From NCBI GenBank assembly GCA_025766275.1, contig JAFKAC010000152.1:47702-111701 (forward strand): a stretch of DNA of 64,000 nucleotides, in the 5' to 3' direction. This document shows positions 33,697 to 45,277 of the stretch, piece by piece. A program made the translations under genes and the position numbers. The stretch is from Lactarius indigo. Lineage: Eukaryota > Basidiomycota > Agaricomycetes > Russulales > Russulaceae. How positions within the stretch are numbered: the stretch's first letter is position 1; each line of letters begins with the position of its first letter. The notes below the pieces were generated by a model. It was not told the DNA's origin. It saw nothing but the letters and a program-made list of their open reading frames with translations, and did no database searches.

Positions 33697-35963
33697 ATGG
33701 TCCGAAGGAGGAGTTCAAAATCTAGGGATGTAAGGCGTGGTCCACGTCCAGTCGATAAGAAAGATGCGAGAATAAAACGGTGGAACACGTCGGCAGACAT
33801 CCCCATGGATGAGGAGGACCTGTGTGCGCGTTTTTCTCTTCTGAAAGATCGCATTTATTTAAAGATACTTCGTCCCCTTACTCAGTTCATGCGTCTAAAG
33901 ACCATATCCTGCTGGAAGGTGAGGGCATTGGTGCAGATGAGGACGAGGGCGAGGAGGACGTTTTCGCGTTGAAAGGAATCCAGTCCTCAGACAGCGATGA
34001 GGATGCAGAGGATATATATGAAGAGGAGGGTCAAGATGACGAAGAAGAAAATCAGCCGCAACCAGAGGTTCGCGCAAGCAGAAAGGGCAAGGCAAAAGCC
34101 AGACCACCACCGGAGTCCGAAGAGGAGCAAGAGGAGGAGGAGGAAGAAGAAGAAGAAGAAAGCTGGGGTCGTAAAAAGTCTGCCTATTATTCTTCTAATG
34201 CGGCCGAGCTCGATTCAGAGGACGAAGAGGCGAACGAATTAGAAGAGCAAGAAGCAAGGCGCCTCCAAGTGAAGGCACGCGATGCCATGGCGGATGACGA
34301 TTTCGGCCTAGCAGACATCGCCCTCGAAGATGCAGAGGAGGTAGAAGAGTACGCTTCTTTCTTTTTCGGTTTGTCTCTGACAGCTGAGATGTATGCAGCC
34401 CATTGCTCGAACCTGCCTCGGTAGTCACAACGCGGCCTATACCACTTGACAAGAACGCCGCTCTTAGACATATGGAGAAGACCAACCCAGAGACTCTTGC
34501 TTTGGCGTATGACTGGGATGACATCGCCGCCAAGGTCGTTCGCACTCAGGAGAAAATCAAAGAGTGCGTTTAAACCTTGACCGTTCCCCCCGCACTTTGA
34601 CTTAGAGTCCGTAGGCTTTCGTCCACTGAACCAAATTCCCAAGTCTTGGGGATGGCTCATCTGCACAACCGTACGCTTCCCCACTTCCCCATATGCAGTT
34701 CAAATTGCTTATGCGTATTGTGATAGAGGCACTTCTCACGTATGCTACGACGCTCGCCTTTTACCTCTATCTTCGGGCAAGCGAGCATTACGCACAGCAC
34801 CCCGATCTCCTCCGCTCTCACCCAATTTTCTCGCGTCTTCTTCAGCTCAAGCAAGCGCTTGCTTCACTAGAAGAACTAGACTTTCACCTCTCGGAAAGTG
34901 ACTCTGGTATTGGCGACTCTGAAGATGAGAACGACTCATTTGAGGACGAAGAGGATGCCTCGAATTTATTCAAGCAGTACAGCAACGGTTCTCAGCTTGC
35001 ATTCTTTGACCTAGCGGAGCTTTTACAAGAGACAGAGGAAGCTGTGGCGTCTGCCAATGCTCTGAACAAACTCAAAGCCGTCGCACCGCCACTGCCCACC
35101 AAAGAACCACCCAAAAAGAAGCGCAAAACATCAACTCTCGCCAAACCAGCACCGGTCTTCGACCTCGAGGAGCCAACATATGTGCCACCTAAGCCTCGCG
35201 CGCCTGCACGCACCTCTGCCCCTGCAGGAGAGGATGTATTTGGTGACGCCATGGTGCTAGGTGCCGCTGATGCGGCGGACAAGAAGGCACGCGGGCACAC
35301 ACTGCGGTTCCATACATCCAAGATCGAGAGTGCTAGTGCACGGAGGAAAGGCGCGCGAACGGCCCTGGGGGGTGACGACGATGTACCTTACCGCGAACGC
35401 CGAAAGGAGAAAGAAGCACGTGCGCAGCGCGAGGTTCGAGCAGGGGGGCATGGCCAGGGGGGCGACGATCTTGACAACGCCCAACCAGAGTCGTTAGCGC
35501 GTGTGGTCCATGAAGTGGACACCAATGGGTATGATGAAGACAGTGCAGAAGAGGACACAGACGGGTATTACTCGCTTGTCCAGAAGCGGAAGCAAGAGCA
35601 GAAGGAGAGCAAGAAAACGGCGTACGAAGTTGCCAAGGCCGACAGCAGGTGCTCTATCTTTTTGTTCTACGTTTCCACCGACACCTTCTGACTTTAGTAT
35701 GCTCGCACAGGGTGGAATTGGACGATGACAGTGCGGAAGGGCCGCGCTCGCTAACGCGTGCTATACTCAAGAACCGGGGGTTGACACCTCGGAGGTCAAA
35801 GAGCGTTCGCAATCCGAGGGTGAAGAAGCGTCAGAAGTTCGCAAAGGCGAAGAAGGTACTTGCTTCGCAGAAACCCGTGTTCAAGCCTGGCGCAGGCGAC
35901 TCTACGTGGTATGGCGGAGAACGATCTGGAATATCCACTGCTGTGAAGAGCGTGCGTTTCTGA
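33697..35963 (+). CDS. UTP3: Sas10/Utp3, U3 snoRNP small-subunit processome component
   Basis: An essential nucleolar protein of 18S rRNA maturation, also linked to silencing in yeast (SAS10). Exons are 33697-33823, 33886-34348, 34399-34563, 34606-34670, 34727-35648 and 35711-35963, giving 664 aa in frame. The start MVRRRSSKSRDV is followed by EEDLFHASKDHILLEG, long Glu/Asp runs (residues about 75-190), the Sas10/Utp3/C1D domain (MEKTNPETLALAYDWDD, LHNQALLTYATTLAFYLYL, RASEHYAQHPDLLRSHPIF), a Lys-rich linker and the conserved Sas10 C-terminus (ILKNRGLTPRRSK, PRVKKRQKFAKAKKVLASQK, YGGERSGISTAVKSVRF). All six junctions obey GT-AG. Confidence 0.95.
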
Positions 35964-37049
35964 CCGTATTGCGTATGTACGGCGTCTGTTGTCTCATATA
36001 CAACCATGACGTTTAATCTGTGGTACGCCTTCTCAGATCGAAGAGTCTCTGCGCATCCAGACAGAAGCACGGAACAAGTCTTGCAGAGCCTCCACGGGGG
36101 AGAACGTTGACAACCCCATGCAGATCGGTCCAATGTCCACTTTATGATCTTGTCCACGTTCAAATCGCGTTCAATCGCACACTGTGAAACATTGTTAACT
36201 ACGTAGAATTTCGCCACGAAACATGCGGTAGACGTGCTACCCATTCGTGATTAACTAGCGGTGCCCATGTGGTGTCACAGCCCAACTCCTGGACATACTC
36301 GACACGTGATCGTATTATCGATACGATAGCTGCGATCGGCTGCCTACATAGACGTAGACCAACGGCCATTTGTATTATGAAGGCAAGGCTGCCGGTATAT
36401 CGATTCCTCATATACAGGCTGGTCACGCGTCGCGAGCCCACCGGCCGCGATCGACTGGACATGCCCGTCCCCTGGAATGGGAGCCCGGGTCAACATCTCC
36501 GTGTCATTTACGCTCAACGCATCTTTCCAAATCGTGTACGATATACTGCTCTCAGGGTTGGGCAGTCAGGGGATTTCATTAATTTGTTGCGTTGCAGAGA
36601 CACGGCGGCCGGGGTTGCTTCTTGACTTGCTTGTTCCGTTTTTCGACGCAATCCTGCTTAACACCCTGTCACGATCTGACTAAACCTCGCTGCGGCCACC
36701 ACACCACAGGCAGCAATCCACGACCTTTTACTCCAAGCAAGGGAGATAACGCGCGCCATGCCCGTACAACCCCCTGTTAGCATCGGAACGTAGCCTCGGT
36801 GTACCTCTAACGATCGGGTTCCCTGTTTCTCGTTGTTTCTCTTTGGAAGCAGACGATCTTATGTTCTGACCGCAGCTTCCACAGTGCATCCGCCCCTTCT
36901 CTTGGCCAGCGTACCGCCGCCAACACGCTGCTCACAACAGACGTTCGAATGCTACTTCTCGGCGTTGGTCGCTACATGCTATTCGCATAAATACCAAGCT
37001 GCACGACCGCCTTTTAAGACAAACAATCCTCCAATCCACGGCACCTACA
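35964..37049. other. intergenic, no recognised gene
   Basis: 3' flank of UTP3 and 5' flank of the gene at 37050. Short overlapping frames only. CTTTTAAGAC about 40 nt before the 37050 start could be a weak TATA-like element. Confidence 0.4.
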
Positions 37050-37853
37050 ATGAGTTTTCCCCCTCCCTCGTCGAAAGGCAGTGCATCGTCCCCGTTCCCT
37101 CCATACCTGTCTTCACCGGGGCTCCAACGATCGCGATCGTACGTTTACCAAGACACCCCCTGGAAAAACTTCGGAGATATGCGCTTCGACGACCCCCGGC
37201 CATCCGTGATGTTCCCTAACCAGGATCCTCTCGCATTCCGCTCCCAGGTTTCCCTGGACCCGTACCAGAATGTCGACCCCTACTTCTCCCGCCCCTCTTT
37301 CATTCCAACAGGCAGTTACGGTCAGCAACCGGACCTCAATGCATCGGGACCTACAATGTACCAAGCCGTCGGCTCTACGGCGGACGTGCATCGACCCGCC
37401 TATCACGCATCCCCATACACTTATAACGCCCATCCTACGATGTCGTCCGGGTTTGGGGGCGAGCAGTCAGCTCAGGCTCTCCTCTGGAGGCCCTATGGCA
37501 CAGCGCCGCCACAACCAGTGATAGCTGCACCTACACCGCCTCCATTTCCTCTCAATAGGGATCCTTGGGCCCCCCATCATTATTCCGCAGCACAGGCTGT
37601 ACCAGCACAGACTCTAGACGTGGACATGATCGGTTGGCCTCCCGTCGCAGGAGGAGAAACCACGTCGATGCGTGTCCCCGACGCCTATCCGCATCGGCCC
37701 CGCCAAGTCCCCCTCGTCCGCATCGAAGACAGGATGGTGTGGGTCAGAAAGGACGTATTGAAGCTCACGCTGTTCCTGAACTTTTCCCCGAATGCCGACG
37801 CAGAGGCGCATGAACCGTGGGGTCCTGAGTCGCCTCATGCCCCATCCCAGTAA
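37050..37853 (+). CDS. unrecognised protein, paralog 1 of a tail-to-tail pair (267 aa)
   Basis: A single-exon frame from ATG 37050. The N-terminal 210 residues are low-complexity, rich in Pro, Ser, Tyr and Gln (SSPFPPYLSSPG, PPQPVIAAPTPPPFPLNRD), suggesting disorder. The last 50 residues are compact: VPLVRIEDRMVWVRKD, LKLTLFLNFSPNADAEAHEP. The same block ends the protein at 39353-40138 in opposite orientation. I do not know the domain. It may be a transcription-related or surface-binding protein, but nothing proves a role. There is no signal peptide or membrane helix. Confidence 0.7.
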   Translation: MSFPPPSSKGSASSPFPPYLSSPGLQRSRSYVYQDTPWKNFGDMRFDDPRPSVMFPNQDPLAFRSQVSLDPYQNVDPYFSRPSFIPTGSYGQQPDLNASGPTMYQAVGSTADVHRPAYHASPYTYNAHPTMSSGFGGEQSAQALLWRPYGTAPPQPVIAAPTPPPFPLNRDPWAPHHYSAAQAVPAQTLDVDMIGWPPVAGGETTSMRVPDAYPHRPRQVPLVRIEDRMVWVRKDVLKLTLFLNFSPNADAEAHEPWGPESPHAPSQ

Positions 37854-39352
37854 CGGGTGAGGCGATACCGAGTACGCCACGCTGCTGGTTTTGGCTATGA
37901 GAGTTTTGGCTATGAGAGGCCTGGCCTAACACGAGGATTTTATGGCTTATGCGCTCCATCCACATTTTGGTTCTTTCTTTTTTGCAATTCTAGCTGCCGT
38001 CGTCCTGTCCCTTTCTGTCATGTCATCATGTTTCATCTTCCCGTGTGCTGGGCACACGCAGACGTGTAGCCGTGCTGTATGCTTATCTCACGATATGTGC
38101 GTCTTATCACGATAATTACACCCCTGGTTTCACATACCTATCGTGAACTTTCCCCCAATGGAGAGTGTGTCGCATCGGAACAAGTCCAGATGAGCTCCCA
38201 GATAGACGCGCATGAGCGGAGAACGAACACGTTGGCACAACTCAATCTATCCTCTTTTCCTTTCGATCGGGCATCGCACGGGAGACCATGTGTCGTGGTC
38301 GTGTGACACACACGGAGACGCAAATCATGGAACAGACTCCATCATTAATTCACACCATCAGATATTAGGTGCCCCTCTTGCTATCTGCAAACTTGAAAGG
38401 GAAAGGGGGCACCAGTCCACGTGGGGGTTACAATCCCATGCAAGGGGCGGAGCGGCGTGGCTACTGCGACGACTGAGACGAGGGCACCGGGCACGAGAAC
38501 AGAGCAAGGACGGTAGCCAGGGCAAAGCACCCTCCAATTGTCAATCTCACCATACAAAGTGTAGTGACAGAATCACCCGTCATATGACATTGAAGGACCA
38601 AACGGCCCTCAGCTGGTCAAAGTGCCGGCTGCCCTCTGCGGGCATAAATTGGTGCACCCAATCAATTCACACGAAAGAACGGACGCGCCTACAGAAGAGA
38701 AACCCAATTCCGATGCGACGTCAGTGCGCAAAGAAGCGCGCATCCTAAGGTACGCACAGGCGCACGCGAGAGAGACAGAGAGGGACCGGGTGCAGGTGGA
38801 CGAGTAGATCAAAGTAACAGAACCTATCGACTTGCAGTTGCACCCGGGGAGTTTCCATAAATACCACCCACGCGACAGCGGCGCAACGCGGGAGGAAAGG
38901 AAGGTGGTATCAAAGCGTGGGTGTGTGTGCGTCTGCGTCTCGATTGCGACTCGACAACGCCTTTAAGTAGGCACGACCAATCACAGGGATAGAGTGGCGT
39001 AAATCGCCACCCGCCAAGCCAACGTTGAACGAGCATCCCACGACAACCCAGCGGGTGGGAACAGATTGTCTTTAGGCTTCGCGGAAGTGAGATGACACGA
39101 TCCTTTCTCAATCCTCCTCAAATGGCGGATATTTAAAATACACGAGATGTATTACTTAATATTAATAGTTATGTAGCTTCCCAGGTACGTAACTATAAAT
39201 AACCGCCCAATATAAGACAAGGGACATATGATAACACCCTAGTACCATTTAAATACGAAAATTAGTTATTTAGCTTGCAGAGAATCACAAAACGAAAGGA
39301 ACTTCGAGGGTAAGGCGTAACAGCAGACTGGGAATTCCTCGTTCATCAATGT
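37854..39352. other. shared 3' intergenic region of the paralog pair
   Basis: About 1.5 kb between two convergent stops. A direct repeat GGCTATGAGAG (GTTTTGGCTATGAGAGTTTTGGCTATGAGAG) lies at 37887-37918. An AT-rich stretch occurs at 39120-39290. No supported gene. Confidence 0.4.
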
Positions 39353-40138
39353 TCATTCGCGATGCTCCCACGATTCGTACGCCTCAGCATCCGCATTCAG
39401 AGACCAGTTGTACCATACCACCATCCTCATCAAATCATGTCGGACCCACTCGATCCTATCATCGATGCGAATGAGCGGGACCGCTCGCAGATTACAACGA
39501 CAAAAAGTCGCGACAGGAGCGACTTGCGGCACCGCGCGAGTGGGGGCGTTGGCGGCTGTGGCCACAGCTGGATGCCAGGAGCGCACAATCGGCGGATGGG
39601 CGCCTGCCGGCGACGCGGGATACGTAACGTGCCCCGAAGGGAATGGTGATGCCGCGGCAGGAGGTATCATCGCCATCGGCACGGTGATTGACGTCGAGGG
39701 CACAGCCATGCTCTGGCCGCCGCCGTAGGAGGCGGTGCTTGGATGAGGATACCACACCGAGGGACGAGTCTGGAGGGAATAGGTGCCGTCGAAGGACGAT
39801 TGGGGAGCAACGGCGGGGTGAATAGTAGGGAATGACCCGAGGCCAGCAGGCTGTTGGGTTCCATATGGGCTCGACCTGCCGGCGTGCTGGGGTTCGCCAA
39901 TGTGTGAGTGGACGAATGGCCTCACATTCCGGAAGTCGGCCGGAGGAAGGACCTGAGAGGAATCAATGAGGAAGGGGTCGGCGGAGAACTCTTCCCCAAC
40001 CAGAAAGCCATCGGGGAAGGGGACATCCTGTGCGATAATTGCCTCGTAGTCCAGTTCGGGCTGTTGAGGTGCAAGTGACGGTGACGGGCGAGCACCGTAG
40101 GAGGACAAATGGTTATCGGAGGACACAACACTCATCAT
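39353..40138 (-). CDS. unrecognised protein, paralog 2 of a tail-to-tail pair (about 261 aa)
   Basis: A single-exon frame on the minus strand with tandem ATGs at 40138 and 40135; either could start it. The N-terminal half is acidic then Pro/Ser/His-rich (LDYEAIIAQDVPFPDGFLVG, VLPPADFRNVRPFV). The C-terminus VPLIRIDDRIEWVRHDLMRM and WYNWSLNADAEAYESWE matches the end of the plus-strand neighbour at 37050-37853, sharing VPLxRIxDR, WVRxD and NADAEA. Outside this block the two proteins are hardly similar, apart from general composition. Function unknown. Confidence 0.7.
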   Translation of the reverse strand: MMSVVSSDNHLSSYGARPSPSLAPQQPELDYEAIIAQDVPFPDGFLVGEEFSADPFLIDSSQVLPPADFRNVRPFVHSHIGEPQHAGRSSPYGTQQPAGLGSFPTIHPAVAPQSSFDGTYSLQTRPSVWYPHPSTASYGGGQSMAVPSTSITVPMAMIPPAAASPFPSGHVTYPASPAGAHPPIVRSWHPAVATAANAPTRAVPQVAPVATFCRCNLRAVPLIRIDDRIEWVRHDLMRMVVWYNWSLNADAEAYESWEHRE

Positions 40139-41469
40139 CAACGATATCGATGAGACAAGTGGACAAGTGAGGAGGAACTGGGACGCGTCGGGGGGAGGTG
40201 CAGAAGGTAAGAACAGGAGATAGGGGCGGCTTTAAAACATGATGAGGAAGGGATGGGGTTCTACAATTCGTCGTGGGGCCTAGTGAGGGTATAAATCCTC
40301 TTGTCAGACGAGTAGAGATCAATGTGAATTCATAACAGTACCATGGGGTATTAATGCACGTTAATGGAAGACGGTTGACGGAATGCAAAGTCATTATCGT
40401 CAGAGAGAACGGAAACAACGTGCTCAGTGGGCACATACGTAAAGATCTTGAGGAGAGCCCCTAAACGATGTATTTCACAAAGGGTGCTGGCTGCTGCTCG
40501 CAAGGCTGCTCGCGTGAAATCGAGGGTGTCAATATACAACGCGCCGAAGACCGGTAGACCCAACTAGACGTTAACTGGAGGATACACAGTGATCCCGTTC
40601 ATTCTGGTGGAGGGGGATAGTCAGGAGTGAAATACGAACCGACTGTATTTCACAATCACTGTTCGCCGTGATGGCACTTTGGCACTTCGAACTCTAAGCG
40701 AGAGCAACGAGGCCTACCCACGCGAAGGGAAATGTACTATGCTCGGAAAATCAGCTCGGCCGCCGCGAAAAGGAGGGAAAGGGGGCGGAGACGGTTGGTA
40801 AGAGGTAGTAGAGGTGTAAGGATGCATGAGGGCAACGTCGTGAGAGATCTCTTGTTTGGGTGTGCAAAGCCGGGCCGACACGCGCAAGAATAAATTACAG
40901 TACGCCGTTTGGATAGAGCGGAAATACTCAGGGAGAATAATTTTACCCTTTAGGTTGGAGATTTCGATTGAATTGTATCTATGCTAGTCGAGTTCTCCAA
41001 GTCTCGAGGAATCACCATGATGTGACCTGCTACTGTAAGGCACCGAGGACGTTTCAAAACTAATACAACCTAAGATCGGCGACCCCTAAATTCAAGAAAA
41101 TGTGAAGAATTCGGTGTTTGCTTTTTTTCGCCGGCGGGGCAGGTCGGAAACAGTGACCTTACGACAGTGCAAATGTACTCGTGCCGAGTCAATCCTCGAC
41201 ACCCTCCTAAGCGACGCAATTTAGCGAGTAGATATGAAGTCCATGCGTGATGCGGATCCTCTTATCGCTTCGCGAAGGGGCGACAAAAGCCGATCACGGC
41301 CCATGACAGGGATTTTGGGGTGAAGACGGGCTCACATGGACGTGTGAATTATCGCTTGACAGGCAAGTGAACACAAATGGGCAATGAGACGGATGTATTA
41401 ATAAGTTGGGATGATGCGTATGACGACATGAGCGGCCAAAGAAACACCGTATGCAATATAGGATGGATT
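40139..41469. other. intergenic, no recognised gene
   Basis: 5' flank of the minus-strand gene at 39353-40138 and 3' flank of TOM22. No frame with motifs; AT-rich patches around 40900-41100. Confidence 0.4.
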
Positions 41470-41995
41470 TTAGAAGCCAGGTGGTACAAGAGCTTGTTGG
41501 CCGCTGCCTTGCTTCTGGGCGTTGGGTGAGGGAGGGTATAAGGAGCTACCAGATACCATCTAAAAAAGAAAGGTGAGAAAAGGAAAGCCCCCCAAAAAGA
41601 ATATTTATACGCACCTGTTGCGCACCCTGTTGCTGGGCAAGCATTTCGTTCTCCTGTGCTACGACTTTTGCTTCGTCCTCGAGGATGAGGGCGAGAGGAA
41701 GCCCAATGAGTAGGGCTGATGTGGTTACTACCCAGATGACATTTCCGGCAATTTTTGTGGTGCGCTTAAAGAACGAAGCGGTTCTTGACACTTTTGAGAC
41801 AATGGAGTGACGGGTGGTTGGGGGGACAATGTCCTTGAGTGCGGAGATACGGTCGAGAATAGATTCGTCGACGGGAGAATCGGAATCTACGGAAGAAAGA
41901 GAGACAGAGGAAGAGGTGCGGGATGACTCAGAAGAGGCATAGGGGGAATTGGCGGCCTGCTGGTCCTTTTCCTCGACAATCTCGACCTTGACCAT
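41470..41995 (-). CDS. TOM22: mitochondrial import receptor subunit Tom22
   Basis: Tom22 is the central receptor and organiser of the TOM complex in the outer mitochondrial membrane; it takes presequences from Tom20. Exons 41995-41615 and 41559-41470 give 156 aa. The N-terminal cytosolic part is acidic (MVKVEIVEEKDQ, then Ser/Asp-rich). The family block follows: ESILDRISALKDIVPPTTRH, then SKVSRTASFFKRTTKIAGNV, then a single membrane helix (WVVTTSALLIGLPLALIL) with the central proline typical of Tom22. A short intermembrane-space tail ends ALVPPGF. The intron is 55 nt. The start is the ATG at 41995; the open frame extends further upstream without another ATG. Confidence 0.93.
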
Positions 41996-42262
41996 GGCGA
42001 TGGGTGTTGGCAACAAGTTGGTGTATACACATATTTGTAGACGGACGGTGAAAGCCGAAAGGCCGAGGTGCCGAGGGGGGTTATGTTAGGGTGACGTAAG
42101 CAGATGATGATGTGAGGCGAGCGGGACCGAGAGAGTCGCAAAGGTACAGTAAAGAAGGGTCACTCGGACTCGGACTCGCAATCATGAATGGCCATCATCG
42201 TTCTCTTTCTCAACAACCAGGTCTGTATAAATTCTCCGTTGCTCAGTTGCCTCACACTTACA
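41996..42262. promoter_or_regulatory. 267-bp divergent intergenic between TOM22 and the Zn2Cys6 gene
   Basis: Head-to-head start codons at 41995 (minus) and 42263 (plus). GTATAAATTC at 42224-42233 lies about 35 bp before the plus-strand start and could be its TATA box. Confidence 0.5.
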
Positions 42263-45200
42263 ATGGTTGCCCCTTCAGCCATTTCGTTGCCCTCGCCTTC
42301 CGTTCAGAACCAGATTCATGAACTCGCTAAAACTCTCCCTCCCCCGAGAAAGCAAAATATTGCTTGCGATGCATGTAGGTATGCCCATCTCTCTTCGCTA
42401 CTCCATGTCCCCCTTTCACCACTGATCACCTCGTCGCGCACGCGCGCACCGCACCCGACAGGCAGAGAAAAGTTAAATGCCACCAGGTGCCTGGACAACC
42501 GAAGGTATAGACTTCTCCCTCTTTCCCATTCGATTTCACCGACGATTCCTCTCCCAGTGTCAAGTATGCTGCCACGCCTCTCCTCGCAACTAACCCGTAC
42601 TCACACACTGTACAATTAGCACTGTATAGTGAAAAATTACCCTTGCACGTTCGTTTTTTCTCCGCTCTTCCCACTCCCGTCGCCAAGTCAACCTACCCTC
42701 TATCAGACATCACGCACAACAGGCTACTAGCGAGAGGAAACGCATCTCGACTGTTAATCGGCGTCCTCGCGCATATACGACTGCAAGTCCTCAACAGAGG
42801 TCCGTGCTGTTATACATCATATTTTATCGCACCTCTGTCCATTGTGTGGCTAATTTTATTCGTGTCTGCTTCGAAACAACTTCTACTCCTTCAGCCAGCC
42901 CCCTCCCGAGAGGCCGTTCGTATTTCCAAATTTGACCTTGACATTAGTCTGACTCGACCCCAAGGGCGTACATTTCATCTCCCCCCGCTCCCAGTCCTCA
43001 ATCGACAACATTCCGCCATCACCAGGCCACATTCGGCCCTCCAGTGAGACGCAATACAAATTTCACAGACCTACTTGCGTATCTCCTTTCCCCTCCTGAT
43101 GAAATAAAGTAAGCCGTCGGGTACCGGAGGCAACCCCCTGCATGCTCACCGTTTTCCTTTAGCGGTCTGGACGGGTCCCCATTGCCTCCGTACCGTCTAA
43201 ATCCGTGGAAGGATTGGGGTGAACTTGGGTATAAACTCGAGGACGAACATTTTCGCATAGAGTGTGTATATTCCGCGCGCCTCTTCCTCTGCGCAGGGCG
43301 CGCCCCTCTGTCTTCTCCCTGTCCCGGCCGGAAAACTCACCCACGTTCCACGTGCCACCCTTTCTCAGATTCGCACTAGACCTTGTGGAGGTTTACTTCC
43401 AGGTGGTGCACGCGCGCTTACCCTTCCTCAATCCAACGCATTTCCGCGCGCGACTAAACGTAAATGTACCTCAGTATGCATCCATCTACGCGAACAATCC
43501 TTCCGCCTCTACTTCAAATGCCGATGAGTCATTGCACCCGGCGCTTATGGCGACTGTCATCGCCTGGGGGGCCAAGTTCTCCGAGCACCCACTCCTCGTT
43601 GCGGACCGGCTCAACTCGACAACGCGCCAGAGCAGTCTCGCAAAGACCCTTATCATACGCGCGCGGGAGGTTGCTGAAGCTCTCAAGGTGCACCGCGTGC
43701 CCGCGGCAGAACATGTCGTAATCGCGCTTCTAATTGAACCACTGCAGAGCCGTGCGTTTCCCTCCGTTCCTTCTTTTCTGGCGCTCCGCGTGGCAGCAGC
43801 CGTGTTGACTAGTTCTCCTTCCCTTCGGGTTGCTAGAGATACCAGATGACTCGAGTGGTGAGTGCGAAAGCCTGGGCCCAGGCGTCGCACTGATCCGTCT
43901 ATCCACCTAGGTTTTCGCGGTTTTTGGCTTACATCCGCTATCCGGCAGCTATTTGACCTTCAGGTGCGTGGCAAAGTTTTGCCTTGTCCGAGGGTCGTAT
44001 TAAACTGGGATACCACGGACAGATTAACCACAAGTCCGTTATATCGAATATTCAGGACCCCGAGGCGCGCGGGACAATGATATTTGCGTGGTGGATGGCC
44101 TGTCTATCCGATGCATACGCTTCTGCCTACTATCGTCGCAAACCGCAAGTTGAAGAGGACGATTATGACGTTGACTTTTATATTGTCGACCCCGTAACTG
44201 TCGACCCAGATGGCCAATCCAAGCCGGGTCCGCGAGAACAACTGGAGGTGAGCTTTCTTTCCATTTGCGCTCCTTTTTCCCAACTTTTTTTTCTTCGCAG
44301 TTCCTGGTATGCTCTTCCGAGGTCTGACATGTGTAAGGTGTAACGTTAAAATATGCAGGGCTACTATCGCGCAGCACATGCACTGGCGCGTATATCGCGG
44401 CACATGTCCAAAAACCTTTGGATCCCAACAACCGACTCCGACGGTGTGCCCGTCGAGGTTCTCCGCGGGATCATGCAGCAACTGAATGAGTGGCGGGCTC
44501 AATACCTCCCCCACGTTGGCGTGCCAACGGACTTTGATGCAGAGTGGGACTTCGTATCTGCCGTATCGGCTTGCGCGAGTGACGCGACGTACCACATCAT
44601 GTGGATCATCCTGTTCAACGCGCTGGATGACCACGGTATCCGCGAGAGCTTGGGCTCTCCGCACAGCGCTGGTACGAGTAATGGTGCGAGCCCCGCGCTT
44701 GCCGTGAGCAGCGGGGTGCAACAACAACAGATCAAAGAACTCAAATCAAAAGTGCTGGAAGAGGCACTACACGGTGCTTTGCGCATCGCCGGCCTGGTGC
44801 GTAGCAGTTGCCCTTCTTCAGATCCCATCTCATATGTCTATCTAATCGTTTTGTTTTGTATGTACTTCGCAGGCGGGCGTGCTGACGAAGAACGGCTATT
44901 TACGACTCGATCCGGCGGCGATGCACGTATCGTGCAACTATGCCGGCATCCTGCTCGCGCGCTTCGGCCGGCCGGAGGTACAGAACTGCATTGAGGGCCT
45001 CGAGCAGTATTCGTACTCGTACGAAGAAGCCGCCGATCAGGCGCAAGAGCTCCGCCGCCTGTTCGCGCTCGCCCGCGCGGGACAGACGGACTTTGCGCAC
45101 ATGTCTGGTGCCGTCGCGCGCCAGCAACAAAACCCGCAGCACCAGCACCAGACGACGCCACCGCTGCTGCGGCGGGAGACGCCAGGGGCATCGACGTCAT

Positions 45201-45277
45201 TGCCGCAGCAGCCTTCACACTCACATACGTCTACCGGGCTCGGGGACGGCATGTACGTTGACTCTCGACCGTTCTGA
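42263..45277 (+). CDS. Zn2Cys6 fungal transcription factor, XlnR-like
   Basis: A binuclear zinc cluster regulator. The cluster is spread over exons 42263-42378 (ACDAC), 42462-42504 (RQRKVKC, HQVPGQPK), a 6-nt exon 42558-42563 (CQ) and 42620-42652 (HCIVKNYPCTF), followed by ATSERKRIS from 42723. Together they give all six cysteines. The order and the ATSERKR block resemble the XlnR/Xyr1 group, which activates xylanase and cellulase genes, but I would not assign targets. The middle-homology (fungal_trans) region covers LPPYRLNPWKDWGELGYKLE, LVEVYFQVVHARLPFLNPTH, GFWLTSAIRQLFDLQ and WWMACLSDAYASAYYRRKP. The C-terminus is rich in Gln, His and Pro and ends at 45277. Several exon borders between 42780 and 43170 and around 43750-44040 are unresolved. 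Confidence 0.82.
42558..42563 (+). other. 6-nt microexon (TGTCAA) in the zinc cluster
   Basis: Flanked by introns of 53 nt (42505-42557, GTATAG...CCAG) and 56 nt (42564-42619, GTATGC...TTAG with a CTAAC branch motif). It supplies the fourth zinc cysteine plus glutamine. Without it the cluster would lack that cysteine; reading on in frame from either neighbour hits a stop. Confidence 0.7.
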
